Source: Symsagittifera roscoffensis (lineage: Eukaryota; Xenacoelomorpha; Acoela; Convolutidae). Taken from it: a DNA stretch of 64,000 nt. Under the pieces are notes generated by a model that worked only from the letters and a program-made list of their open reading frames with translations, was not told the DNA's origin and searched no databases. Shown here one piece after another: positions 54,440-63,928 of the stretch. Where the stretch lies: positions 12,592,027-12,656,026 of the forward strand of contig NC_087068.1 of assembly GCF_963678635.1 (NCBI RefSeq). Direction: 5' to 3'. Position 1 is the first letter of the stretch. Every line of letters begins with the position of its first letter. Made by a program: the position numbers and the translations under genes.

Positions 54440-54611
54440 TCGATAAGATGTGTCGGTTGATTTTTTATGCATCATTCGAGCTTTGTTCTTTGAGAGAAGT
54501 TTTTTTTGAGAGCCTGAAACATATTTAGCATTCACAAAAACTCTGAAAATAACTGGCGCGTTCAAAGAATTTCGATTGTTTCAAAAAACATTAATAGAAG
54601 AAAGGTTTCTT

Positions 54612-54684
54612 CGCCCCACAATGGACTCGAACCCTTGACCGTTGGATTAAAATTCCAACGCTGTACCGACTGAGCTATCAGGGC
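54612..54684 (-). tRNA. tRNA-Lys(TTT), A32 variant
   Basis: Loop ATTTTAA; A7-G66 and G51-A63 mismatches. Confidence 0.75.
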
Positions 54685-54813
54685 TCAAAGATTATGCTAG
54701 TATTTTAAACATATTTTTTCAAATTCAAGAATTCGAAGCGTTGGATCCTGAAATTAATAACTTAGTGTACATGTTTTTTGCAGCAATCTCTGATTTTGAG
54801 TTTCTAGTGTTCT

Positions 54814-54887
54814 CGCTCCTGGGTGGGCTTGAACCACCAATCTTGCGGTTAACAGCCGAAAGCGCTAGCCGATTGCTCCACACGAGC
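54814..54887 (-). tRNA. tRNA-Asn(GTT), variant
   Basis: G5-G68, A11-G24, T26, C43. Confidence 0.65.
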
Positions 54888-55060
54888 TCGATAAATTGTG
54901 TAGGTTGATTTTTTTATGCATCATTTGAGCTTTGTTTTATGAGAAAAGTTTATTTTTGAGATCCTGAAACTTATTAAGTATTTATGAACACTCGGAAAAT
55001 TACCGGCGTTTTCAAAGAAGTTCGAGTGTTTCAAAAAAACTAATAGAGGAAATGATTCCT

Positions 55061-55133
55061 CGCACCACAAGGGACTCGAACCCTTCACCGTTGGATTAAT
55101 AGTCTAACGCTCTACCGACTGAGCAAGCAGGGC
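55061..55133 (-). tRNA. Lys-body class L3, anticodon ATT (Asn)
   Basis: As 53714. Confidence 0.68.
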
Positions 55134-55262
55134 TAAAAGCTGCAGCTAGTCTTACAAACCTAATTTTTCGAATTCAAGAATTCGAAGATGTGGATCCTGA
55201 AATAAATAACTTAGTGCACACATTTTTTGCAGCATTCTCTGATTTTGAGATTCTCCTGTTCT

Positions 55263-55270
55263 CGCTCCTA

Positions 55271-55316
<46 letters not shown>

Positions 55317-55336
55317 TTCGATTGCGCCACAAGAGA
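55263..55336 (-). tRNA. tRNA-Asn(GTT)
   Basis: As 50292. Block-duplicate at 63929 reads GTA. Confidence 0.75.
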
Positions 55337-55507
55337 TCGATAACATGTTTCGGTTGATTTTTTATGCATCATTCGAGCTTTGTTCTTTGAGAAAAGTTTT
55401 TTTTTGAGAGCCTGAAACATATTAAGCAATCATGAAAACTCGGAAAATAACTGGCGTTTCAAAGAAGTGCGATTGTTTCAAAAAGTATAATAGAAGAATT
55501 GATACTT

Positions 55508-55580
55508 CTCCCTACAAGTGCCTCGAACTCTTGTCCTTTGGATTACAAGTACAACGCTCCACCGACTGAGCTATCAGGGC
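55508..55580 (-). pseudogene. Lys-body class L2, anticodon TGT (Thr)
   Basis: Anticodon stem TTGTA/TCCAA broken. Confidence 0.6.
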
Positions 55581-55635
55581 TGGTAGATTTTGCTAGTCTT
55601 TCAAACCTATTTTTTCAAGTTCAAGAATTCAAAGA

Positions 55636-55680
55636 CTTTGGATTACAAGTCCAACGCTCCACCGACTGAGCTATCAGGGC
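55636..55680 (-). pseudogene. Lys-body fragment, 5' two-thirds, anticodon TGT
   Basis: T arm and 3' acceptor missing; the spacer joins directly to the variable region, so a deletion removed the intervening Asn gene. Confidence 0.65.
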
Positions 55681-55740
55681 TCAAAGATTATGCTAGTCTT
55701 TCAAACCTATTTTTTCAAATTATAAGGAGATTTGATACTT

Positions 55741-55813
55741 CTCCTTACAAGGGCCTCGAACTCTTGACCTTTGGATTACAAGTACAACGCTCCACCGACT
55801 GAGCTATCAGGGC
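55741..55813 (-). pseudogene. Lys-body class L2, anticodon TGT (Thr)
   Basis: Third consecutive Lys-type copy with no Asn gene between. Confidence 0.6.
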
Positions 55814-55942
55814 TGGAAGATTATGCTAGTCTTTCAAACCTATTTTTTCAAATTCAAGAATTCGAAGCGTTAGATCCTGAAATTAACAACTTACTGTACA
55901 TATTTTTTGCAGCAATCTCTGATTTAGAGGATCTACTGTTCT

Positions 55943-56016
55943 CGCTCCTGGGTTGGCTTGATCCAACAATCTTTCGGTTAACAGCCGAACGCTCTAGCCG
56001 ATTGCGCCACAAGAGC
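55943..56016 (-). tRNA. tRNA-Asn(GTT), degraded
   Basis: T arm changed (TTGGATCAAGCCAACC); B box damaged. Confidence 0.6.
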
Positions 56017-56187
56017 TCAATAACAAGTGTCGGTTGATTTTTTATGCATCATTCGAGCTTTGTTCTATGAGAAAAGTTTATTTTTGAGAGCCTGAAACTT
56101 ATTTAGCAAGCATGAAAACTCGGAAAATAACTGGCGTTTCAAAGAATTTCGATTGTTTCAAAAAATATAATAGAAGAATTGATACTT

Positions 56188-56221
56188 CTCCCTACAAGGT
56201 CCTCGAACTCTTTATCAGGGC
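56188..56221 (-). pseudogene. Lys-body class L2 with internal deletion
   Basis: Only the acceptor ends and part of the T arm remain; D arm and anticodon deleted. Confidence 0.65.
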
Positions 56222-56350
56222 TCAAAGATTATGCTAGTCTTTCAAACCTATTTTTTCAAATTCAAGAATTCGAAGCGTTGGATCCTTAAATTAATAACTT
56301 TGTGTACATATTTTTTGCAGCAATCTCTGATTTTGAGGTTCTACTGTTCT

Positions 56351-56424
56351 CGCTCCTGGGTGGGCTTGAACCACCAATCTTTCGGTTAACAGTCGAATGC
56401 GCTAGCCGATTGCGCCACAAGAGC
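56351..56424 (-). tRNA. tRNA-Asn(GTT)
   Basis: A31 only. Confidence 0.87.
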
Positions 56425-56598
56425 TCGAGAACTTGTGTAGGTTGATTTTTTTATGCATCATTCAAGCTTTGTTCTATGAAAAAAGTTTGTTTTTGAGAGC
56501 CTGAAACTTATTTAGCGTTCATGAAAACTCGGAGATTAACTGGCGTTTTCAAAGAAGTTCGAGTGTTTCAAAAAAAATTAATTGTATAAATGTTACTC

Positions 56599-56671
56599 CG
56601 CCCCACAAGGGACTCGAACCCTTGACCGTTGGATTAAAAGTCCAACGCTCTACCGACTGAGCTAGCAGGGC
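56599..56671 (-). tRNA. tRNA-Lys(TTT)
   Basis: Canonical L1. Confidence 0.93.
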
Positions 56672-56800
56672 TCAAAGATTCAGCTAGTCTTACAAACTTA
56701 ATTTTTCAATTTCAAGAATTCGAAGCTGTGGCTCCTGAAATTAATAACTTACTGTACATATTTTTTGCAGCAATCTCTGATTTTGAGGTTCTACTGTTCT

Positions 56801-56874
56801 CGCTCCTGAGTGGGCTTGAACAGCCAACATTTCGGTTAACAGCCGAAAGCGCTAGCCGATTGCGCCTTAAGAGC
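56801..56874 (-). tRNA. tRNA-Asn(GTT), variant
   Basis: A8, acceptor/T-arm changes (TGTTCAAGCCCACTC), T26. Confidence 0.68.
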
Positions 56875-57047
56875 TCGATAACATGTGTCGGTTGATTTTT
56901 TATGCATTATTCGAGCTTTGTTCTATGAGAAAAGTTTATTTTTGACAGCCTGAAACATTTTAAGCATTCACAAAAACTCTGAAATTAACTGGCGCTTTCA
57001 AAGAAGTTCGATTGTTTCAAAAAAAATTAAAAGAAGAAATGTTACTT

Positions 57048-57120
57048 CGCCCCACAATGGACTCGAACCCTTGACCGTTGGATTAAAAGTCCAGCGCTCT
57101 ACCAACTGAGCTAGCAGGGC
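57048..57120 (-). tRNA. tRNA-Lys(TTT)
   Basis: L1 with G51-A63 mismatch and C27. Confidence 0.8.
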
Positions 57121-57249
57121 TCAAAGATTCAACTAGTCTTACAAACCTAATTTTTCAATTTCAAGAATTCGAAGCTGTGGCTCCTGAAATTAATAACTTA
57201 CTGTACATATTTTTTGCAGCAATCTCTGATTTAGAGGATCTACTGTTCT

Positions 57250-57323
57250 CGCTCCTGGGTTGGCTTGATTCAACAATCTTTCGGTTAACAGCCGAACGCT
57301 CTAGCCGATTGCGCCACAAGAGC
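57250..57323 (-). tRNA. tRNA-Asn(GTT), degraded
   Basis: T arm damaged (GAATCAAGCC). Confidence 0.6.
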
Positions 57324-57494
57324 TCAATAACAAGTGTCGGTTGATTTTTTATGCATCATTCGAGCTTTGTTCTATGAGAAAAGTTTATTTTTGAGAGCCT
57401 GAAACTTATTTAGCAAGCATGAAAACTCGGAAAATAACTGGCGTTTCAAAGAATTTCGATTGTTTCAAAAAATATAATAGAAGAATTGATACTT

Positions 57495-57567
57495 CTCCCT
57501 ACAAGGTCCTCGAACTCTTGTCCTTTGGATTACAAGTCCAACGCTCCACCGACTGAGCTATCAGGGC
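57495..57567 (-). pseudogene. Lys-body class L2, anticodon TGT (Thr)
   Basis: Extra T-stem change (GGACCTT). Confidence 0.62.
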
Positions 57568-57696
57568 TCAAAGATTATGCTAGTCTTTCAAACCTATTTT
57601 TTCAAATTCAAGAATTCGAAGCGTTGGATCCTGAAATTAATAACTTAGTGTACATATTTTCTGCAGCAATCTATGATTTTGAGTTTCTACTGTTCT

Positions 57697-57770
57697 CGCT
57701 CCTGGGTGGATTTGAACCACCAATCTTTCGGTTAACAGTCGAACGCGCTAGCCGATTGCGCCACAAGAGC
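57697..57770 (-). tRNA. tRNA-Asn(GTT)
   Basis: As 43150; start of the second large block copy. Confidence 0.88.
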
Positions 57771-57943
57771 TTGAGATCTTGTGTAGGTTGATTTTTTTAT
57801 GCATCATTCAAGCTTTGTTCTATGAAAAAAGTTTGTTTTTGAGAGCCTGAAACTTATTAAGCGTTCATGAAAACTCGGAATTTAACTGGCGTTTTCAAAA
57901 AAGTTCGAGTGTTTCAAAAAAAATTAATGAATAAATGTTATAC

Positions 57944-58016
57944 CGCCCCACAAGGGACTCGAACCCTTGACCGTTGGATTAAAAGTCCAACGCTCTACCG
58001 AATGAGCTAGCAGGGC
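57944..58016 (-). tRNA. tRNA-Lys(TTT)
   Basis: L1; one D-loop change relative to 48356. Confidence 0.9.
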
Positions 58017-58145
58017 TCAAAGTTTCAGCTAGTCTTACAAAACTAATTTATCAAATGCAAGAATTCGAAGCTGTGGATTCTGAAATTAACAACTTAGTGC
58101 ACACATTTTTTGCAGCAATCTCTGATTTTCAGATTCTCATATTCT

Positions 58146-58219
58146 CGCTCCTGGGTGGGCTTGAACCACCAACCTTGCGGTTAACAGTCGAACGCGCTAG
58201 CCGATTGCTCCACAAGAGC
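58146..58219 (-). tRNA. tRNA-Asn(GTT)
   Basis: Block copy of 48558. Confidence 0.78.
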
Positions 58220-58390
58220 TCGATAACATGTGTCGGTTGATTTTTTATGCATCATTCGAGCTTTGTTCTATGAGAAAGGTTTATTTTTGAGAGCCTGAAA
58301 CTTATTAAGCAATCATGAAAACTCGGAAAATAACTGGCGTTTCAAAGAAGTGCGATTGTTTCAAAAAATATAATAGAAGAATTGATACTT

Positions 58391-58463
58391 CTCCCTACAA
58401 GGGTCTCGAACTCTTGTCGTTTGGATTATAAGTCCAACGCTCCACCGACTGAGCTATCAGGGC
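58391..58463 (-). pseudogene. Lys-body class L2, anticodon TAT (Ile)
   Basis: Block copy of 48803. Confidence 0.65.
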
Positions 58464-58593
58464 TCAAAGGTTATGCTAGTCTTTCAAACCTATTTTTTCA
58501 AATTCAAGAATTCGAAGCGTTGGATCCTGAAATTAATAACTTAGTGTACATATTTTTTTGCAGCAATCTCTGATTTTGAGATTCTCATATTCT

Positions 58594-58622
58594 CGCTCCT
58601 GGGTGAGCTTGAACCACCAACC
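58594..58622 (-). pseudogene. Asn-body fragment, 3' end only
   Basis: Same junction as 49006-49033, 9588 bp away. Confidence 0.8.
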
Positions 58623-58770
58623 GAGAAGTATCATTCAAGCTTTGTTCTATGAAAAAAGTTTGTTTTTGAGAGCCTGAAACTTATTAAGCGTTCATGAAAA
58701 CTCGGAATTTAACTGGCGTTTTCAAAAAAGTTCGAGTGTTTTAAAAAAAATTAATGAATAAATGTTATAC

Positions 58771-58843
58771 CGCCCCACAAGGGACTCGAACCCTTGACCG
58801 TTGGATTAAAAGTCCAACGCTCTTCCGACTGAGCTAGCAGGGC
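58771..58843 (-). tRNA. tRNA-Lys(TTT)
   Basis: L1; one D-stem-side change (GGAAGAGC). Confidence 0.9.
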
Positions 58844-58972
58844 TCAAAGATTCAGCTAGTCTTACAAACCTAATTTATCAAATGCAAGAATTCGAAGCTG
58901 TGGATTATGAAATTAACAACTTAGTGCACACATTTTTTGCAGCAATCTCTGATTTTCAGATTCTCATATTCT

Positions 58973-59046
58973 CGCTCCTGGGTGGGCTTGAACCACCAAC
59001 CTTGCGGTTAACAGTCGAACGCGCAAGCCGATTGCTCCACAAGAGC
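58973..59046 (-). tRNA. tRNA-Asn(GTT)
   Basis: Block copy of 49385. Confidence 0.75.
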
Positions 59047-59217
59047 TCGATAACATGTGTCGGTTGATTTTTTATGCATCATTCGAGCTTTGTTCTATGA
59101 AAAAGGTTTATTTTTGAGAGCCTGAAACTTATTAAGCAATCATGAAAACTCGGAAAATAACTGGCGTTTCAAAGAAGTGCGATTGTTTCAAAAAATATAA
59201 TAGAAGAATTGATACTT

Positions 59218-59290
59218 CTCCCTACAAGGGCCTCGAACTCTTGTCGTTTGGATTATAAGTCCAACGCTCCACCGACTGAGCTATCAGGGC
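59218..59290 (-). pseudogene. Lys-body class L2, anticodon TAT (Ile)
   Basis: Block copy of 49630. Confidence 0.65.
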
Positions 59291-59419
59291 TCAAAGGTTA
59301 TGCTAGTCTTTCAAACCTATTTTTTCAAATTCAAGAATTCGAAGCGTTGGATCCTGAAATTAATAACTTAGTGTACATATTTTTTGCAGCAATCTCTGAT
59401 TTTGAGATTCTACTGTTCT

Positions 59420-59493
59420 CGCTCCTGGGTGGGCTTGAACCACCAATCTTTCGGTTAACAGCCGAACGCGCTAGCCGATTGCTCCACAAGAGC
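59420..59493 (-). tRNA. tRNA-Asn(GTT)
   Basis: Block copy of 49832. Confidence 0.85.
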
Positions 59494-59666
59494 TCAATAA
59501 ATTGTGTAGGTTGATTTTTTTATGCATCATTCGAGCTTTGTTCTATGAGAAAAGTTTATTTTTGAGAGCCTGAAACTTATTAAGTATTCATGAAAACTCG
59601 GAAATTAACTGGCGTTTTCAAAGAAGTTCGAGTGTTTCAAAAAAACTAATAGAGTAAATGATTCTT

Positions 59667-59739
59667 CACACCACAAGGGACTCGAACCCTTCACCGTTGG
59701 ATTAATAGTCTAACGCTCTACCGACTGAGCTAGGAGGGC
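59667..59739 (-). tRNA. Lys-body class L3, anticodon ATT (Asn)
   Basis: Block copy of 50080; C72 changed to T. Confidence 0.65.
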
Positions 59740-59878
59740 TCAAAGAAGCAGCTAGTCTTACAAACCTAATTTTTCAAATTCATCAAATTCAAGAATTCGA
59801 AGCTGTGGATCCTGAAATTAATAAATTAGTGCACATATTTTTTTGCAGCATTCTCTGATTTTGAGATTCTCCTGTTCT

Positions 59879-59886
59879 CGCTCCTA

Positions 59887-59932
<46 letters not shown>

Positions 59933-59952
59933 TTCGATTGCGCCACAAGAGA
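59879..59952 (-). tRNA. tRNA-Asn(GTT)
   Basis: Block copy of 50292. Confidence 0.75.
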
Positions 59953-60125
59953 TCGATAACATGTTTCGGTTGATTTTTTATGCATCATTCGAGCTTTGTT
60001 CTTTGAGAAAAGTTTTTTTTTGAGAGCCTGAAACATATTAAGCATTCACAAGAACTCTGAAAATAACTGGCGCTTTCAAAGAATTTCGATTGTTTCAAAA
60101 AACATTAATAGAAGAAAGGTTACTT

Positions 60126-60198
60126 CGCCCCACTAGGGACTCCAACCCTTGACCGTTGGATTAAAAGTCCAACGCTCTACCGACTGAGCTATCAGGGC
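60126..60198 (-). tRNA. tRNA-Lys(TTT)
   Basis: Block copy of 50539; T loop TTGGAGT weakens the B box. Confidence 0.75.
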
Positions 60199-60328
60199 TC
60201 AAAGATTATGCTAGTATTTCAAACTTTTTTTTTTCAAATTCAAGAATTCGAAGCGTTGGATCATGAAATTAATAACTTAGTGTACATGTTTTTTGCAGCA
60301 ATCTCTGATTTTGAGGTTCTAGTGTTCT

Positions 60329-60402
60329 CGCTCCTGGGTGGGCTTGATCCACCAATCTTGCGGTTAACAGCCGAAAGCGCTAGCCGATTGCTCCACACGA
60401 GC
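60329..60402 (-). tRNA. tRNA-Asn(GTT), degraded
   Basis: Block copy of 50743. Confidence 0.6.
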
Positions 60403-60575
60403 TCGATAAATTGTGTAGGTTGATTTTTTTATGCATCTTTTGAGCTTTGTTCTATGAGAAAAGTTTATTTTTGAGAGCCTGAAACTTATTAAGTATTTAT
60501 GAAAACTCGGAAAATTACCGGCCTTTTCAAAGAAGTTCGAGTGTTTCAAAAAAAATAATAGAGGAAACGATTCCT

Positions 60576-60648
60576 CGCACCACAAGGGACTCGAACCCTT
60601 CACCGTTGGATTAATAGTCTAACGCTCTACCGACTGAGCTAGCAGGGC
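60576..60648 (-). tRNA. Lys-body class L3, anticodon ATT (Asn)
   Basis: Block copy of 50990, with the usual TTAGA stem. Confidence 0.68.
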
Positions 60649-60777
60649 TCAAAGATTCAGCTAGTCTTACAAACCTAATTTATCAAATTCAAGAATTCGA
60701 AGCTGTGGATTCTGAAATTAACAACTTAGTGCACACATTTTTTGCAGCAATCTCTAATTTTCAGATTTTCATATTCT

Positions 60778-60851
60778 CGCTCCTGGGTGGGCTTGAACCA
60801 CCAATCTTTCGGTTAACAGCCGAACGCGCTAGCCGATTGCTCCACATGAGC
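60778..60851 (-). tRNA. tRNA-Asn(GTT)
   Basis: Block copy of 51192. Confidence 0.78.
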
Positions 60852-61024
60852 TCGATACATTGTGTAGGTTGATTTTTTTATGCATCATTCCAGCTTTGTT
60901 CTATGAGAAAAGTTTATTTTTGAGAGCCTGAAACTTATTAAGTATTCATGAAAACTCGGAAATTAACTGGCGTTTTCAAAGAAGTTCGAGTGTTTCAAAA
61001 AAACTAATAGAGTAAATGATTCTT

Positions 61025-61097
61025 CGCACCACAAGGGACTCGAACCCTTCACCGTTGGATTAATAGTCTAACGCTCTACCGACTGAGCTAGGAGGGC
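61025..61097 (-). tRNA. Lys-body class L3, anticodon ATT (Asn)
   Basis: Block copy of 51440 or 52359; the 0.92-kb deletion relative to copy 1 lies around here. Confidence 0.68.
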
Positions 61098-61235
61098 TCA
61101 AAGAAGCAGCTAGTCTTACAAACCTAATTTTTCAAATTCATCAAATTCAAGAATTCGAAGCTGTGGATCCTGAAATTAATAAATTAGTGCTCATATTTTT
61201 TGCAGCATTCTCTGATTTTGAGATTCTCCTGTTCT

Positions 61236-61242
61236 CGATCCT

Positions 61243-61273
<31 letters not shown>

Positions 61274-61309
61274 TCAGCCGAACGCGCTATTCGATTGCGC
61301 CACAAGAGA
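61236..61309 (-). tRNA. Asn-body tRNA, anticodon GAT (Ile)
   Basis: Block copy of 52570. Confidence 0.65.
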
Positions 61310-61481
61310 TCGATAACATGTTTCGGTTGATTTTTTATGCATCATTCGAGCTTTGTTCTTTGAGAAAAGTTTTTTTTTGAGAGCCTGAAACATATTAAGC
61401 ATTCACAAAAACTCTGAAAATAACTGGCGTTTTCAAAGAAATTCGAGTGTTTCAAAAAAACTAATAGAGTAAATGATTCTT

Positions 61482-61554
61482 CGCACCACAAGGGAATCGA
61501 ACCCTTGACCGTAGGATTAAAAGTCCAACGCTCTACCGACTGATCTAGCAGGGC
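61482..61554 (-). tRNA. tRNA-Lys(TTT)
   Basis: Block copy of 52816, with L3-type 3' end GTGGTGC. Confidence 0.75.
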
Positions 61555-61684
61555 TCAAAGAATCAGCTAGTCTTACAAACCTAATTTTTCAAATTCAAGA
61601 ATTCAAAGCTGTGGATCCTGAAATTAATAACTTAGTGCACATATTTTTTTGCAGCATTCTCTGATTTTGAGATTCTCCTGTTCT

Positions 61685-61691
61685 CGCTCCT

Positions 61692-61729
<38 letters not shown>

Positions 61730-61758
61730 GACGCGCTAGCCGATTGCGCCACAAGAGA
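61685..61758 (-). tRNA. tRNA-Asn(GTT)
   Basis: Block copy of 53019; anticodon stem TCCGG weakens one pair. Confidence 0.78.
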
Positions 61759-61930
61759 TCGATAAGATGTGTCAGTTGATTTTTTATGCATCATTCGAGC
61801 TTTGTTCTTTGAGAAAAGTTTTTTTTGAGAGCCTGAAACATATTTAGCATTCACAAAAACTCTGAAAATAACTGGCGCGTTCAAAGAATTTCGATTGTTT
61901 CAAAAAACATTAATAGAAGAAAGGTTACTT

Positions 61931-62003
61931 CGCCCCACAATGGACTCGAACCCTTGACCGTTGGATTAAAAGTGCAACGCTGTACCGACTGAGCTATCAG
62001 GGC
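61931..62003 (-). tRNA. tRNA-Lys(TTT)
   Basis: Block copy of 53265. Confidence 0.75.
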
Positions 62004-62132
62004 TCAAAGATTATGCTAGTATTTTAAACATATTTTTTCAAATTCAAGAATTCGAAGCGTTGGATCCTGAAATTAATAACTTAGTGTACATGTTTTTTGC
62101 AGCAATCTCTGATTTTGAGGTTCTAGTGTTCT

Positions 62133-62206
62133 CGCTCCTGGGTGGGCTTGAACCACCAATCTTGTGGTTAACAGCCGAAAGCGCTAGCCGATTGCTCCAC
62201 ACGAGC
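62133..62206 (-). tRNA. tRNA-Asn(GTT), variant
   Basis: Block copy of 53467. Confidence 0.65.
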
Positions 62207-62379
62207 TCGATAAATTGTGTAGGTTGATTTTTTTATGCATCATTTGAGCTTTGTTCTATGAGAAAAGTTTATTTTTGAGATCCTGAAACTTATTAAGTAT
62301 TTATGAACAGTCGGAAAATTACCGGCGTTTTCAAAGAAGTTCGAGTGTTTCAAAAAAACTAATAGAGGAAATGATTCCT

Positions 62380-62452
62380 CGCACCACAAGGGACTCGAAC
62401 CCTTCACCGTTGGATTAATAGTCTAACGCTCTACCGACTGAGCAAGCAGGGC
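62380..62452 (-). tRNA. Lys-body class L3, anticodon ATT (Asn)
   Basis: Block copy of 53714. Confidence 0.68.
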
Positions 62453-62581
62453 TAAAAGATGCAGCTAGTCATACAAACCTAATTTTTCAATTTCAAGAAT
62501 TCGAAGATGTGGATCCTGAAATTAATAACTTAGTGCACACATTTTTTGCAGCATTCTCTGATTTTGAGATTCTCCTGTTCT

Positions 62582-62655
62582 CGCTCCTGGGTGGGCTTGA
62601 ACCACCAACATTTCGGTTAACAGCCGAAAGCGCTAGCCGATTGCGCCTCAAGAGC
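62582..62655 (-). tRNA. tRNA-Asn(GTT)
   Basis: Block copy of 53916. Confidence 0.8.
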
Positions 62656-62828
62656 TCGATAACATGTGTCGGTTGATTTTTTATGCATCATTCGAGCTTT
62701 GTTCTATGAGAAAAGTTTATTTTTGACAGCCTGAAACATATTAAGCATTCACAAAAACTCTGAAATTAACTGGCGCTTTCAAAGAAATTCGATTGTTTCA
62801 AAAAAAATTAAAAGAAGAAATGTTACTT

Positions 62829-62901
62829 CGCCCCACAATGGACTCGAACCCTTGACCGTTGGATTAGTAGTCCAACGCTCTACCGACTGCTCTAGCCGGG
62901 C
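62829..62901 (-). tRNA. Lys-body tRNA, anticodon ACT (Ser)
   Basis: Loop CTACTAA; the block partner at 54163 reads ATT, so position 35 changed after the block duplicated. Confidence 0.7.
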
Positions 62902-63031
62902 TCAAAGAATCAGCTAGTCTTATAAACCTAATTTTTCAAACTCAAGAATTCAAAGCTGTGGATCCTGAAATTAATAACTTAGTGCACATACTTTTTTGCA
63001 GCATTCTCTGATTTTGAGATTCTCCTGTTCT

Positions 63032-63038
63032 CGCTCCT

Positions 63039-63085
<47 letters not shown>

Positions 63086-63105
63086 GCCGATTGCGCCACA
63101 AGAGA
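63032..63105 (-). tRNA. tRNA-Asn(GTT)
   Basis: Block copy of 54366; first acceptor pair lost. Confidence 0.83.
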
Positions 63106-63277
63106 TCGATAAGATGTGTCGGTTGATTTTTTATGCATCATTCGAGCTTTGTTCTTTGAGAAAAGTTTTTTTTGAGAGCCTGAAACATATTTAGCATTCA
63201 CAAAAACTCTGAAAATAACTGGCGCGTTCAAAGAATTTCGATTGTTTCAAAAAACCTTAATAGAAGAAAGGTTACTT

Positions 63278-63350
63278 CGCCCCACAATGGACTCGAACCC
63301 TTGACCGTTGGATTAAAATTCCAACGCTGTACCGACTGAGCTATCAGGGC
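63278..63350 (-). tRNA. tRNA-Lys(TTT), A32 variant
   Basis: Block copy of 54612. Confidence 0.75.
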
Positions 63351-63479
63351 TCAAAGATTATGCTAGTATTTTAAACATATTTTTTCAAATTCAAGAATTC
63401 GAAGCGTTGGATCCTGAAATTAATAACTTAGTGTACATGTTTTTTGCAGCAATCTCTGATTTTGAGTTTCTAGTGTTCT

Positions 63480-63553
63480 CGCTCCTGGGTGGGCTTGAAC
63501 CACCAATCTTGCGGTTAACAGCCGAAAGCGCTAGCCGATTGCTCCACACGAGC
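63480..63553 (-). tRNA. tRNA-Asn(GTT), variant
   Basis: Block copy of 54814. Confidence 0.65.
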
Positions 63554-63726
63554 TCGATAAATTGTGTAGGTTGATTTTTTTATGCATCATTTGAGCTTTG
63601 TTTTATGAGAAAAGTTTATTTTTGAGATCCTGAAACTTATTAAGTATTTATGAACACTCGGAAAATTACCGGCGTTTTCAAAGAAGTTCGAGTGTTTCAA
63701 AAAAACTAATAGAGGAAATGATTCCT

Positions 63727-63799
63727 CGCACCACAAGGGACTCGAACCCTTCACCGTTGGATTAATAGTCTAACGCTCTACCGACTGAGCAAGCAGGGC
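63727..63799 (-). tRNA. Lys-body class L3, anticodon ATT (Asn)
   Basis: Block copy of 55061. Confidence 0.68.
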
Positions 63800-63928
63800 T
63801 GAAAGCTGCAGCTAGTCTTACAAACCTAATTTTTCGAATTCAAGAATTCGAAGATGTGGATCCTGAAATAAATAACTTAGTGCACACATTTTTTGCAGCA
63901 TTCTCTGATTTTGAGATTCTCCTGTTCT

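Larger units (their letters stand above)
48050..55350. repeat. Large block duplication, copy 1
   Basis: Gene order, fragment junctions and small variants recur at 57640-64000, first at an offset of 9588-9585, then 8666 from about 52500 on. Copy 1 carries about 0.92 kb (two Asn-Lys dimers) that copy 2 lacks. Confidence 0.85.

Noticed and set aside
28923-60603. Dozens of similar open frames of 60-118 codons (with LGGLEPPTFRLTAERASRLRHKSS-like text)
   Set aside because: They are plus-strand readings across the antisense of tRNA-Asn and the spacer. The shared peptide is exactly the reverse complement of the tRNA body, and frames break whenever the spacer shifts.
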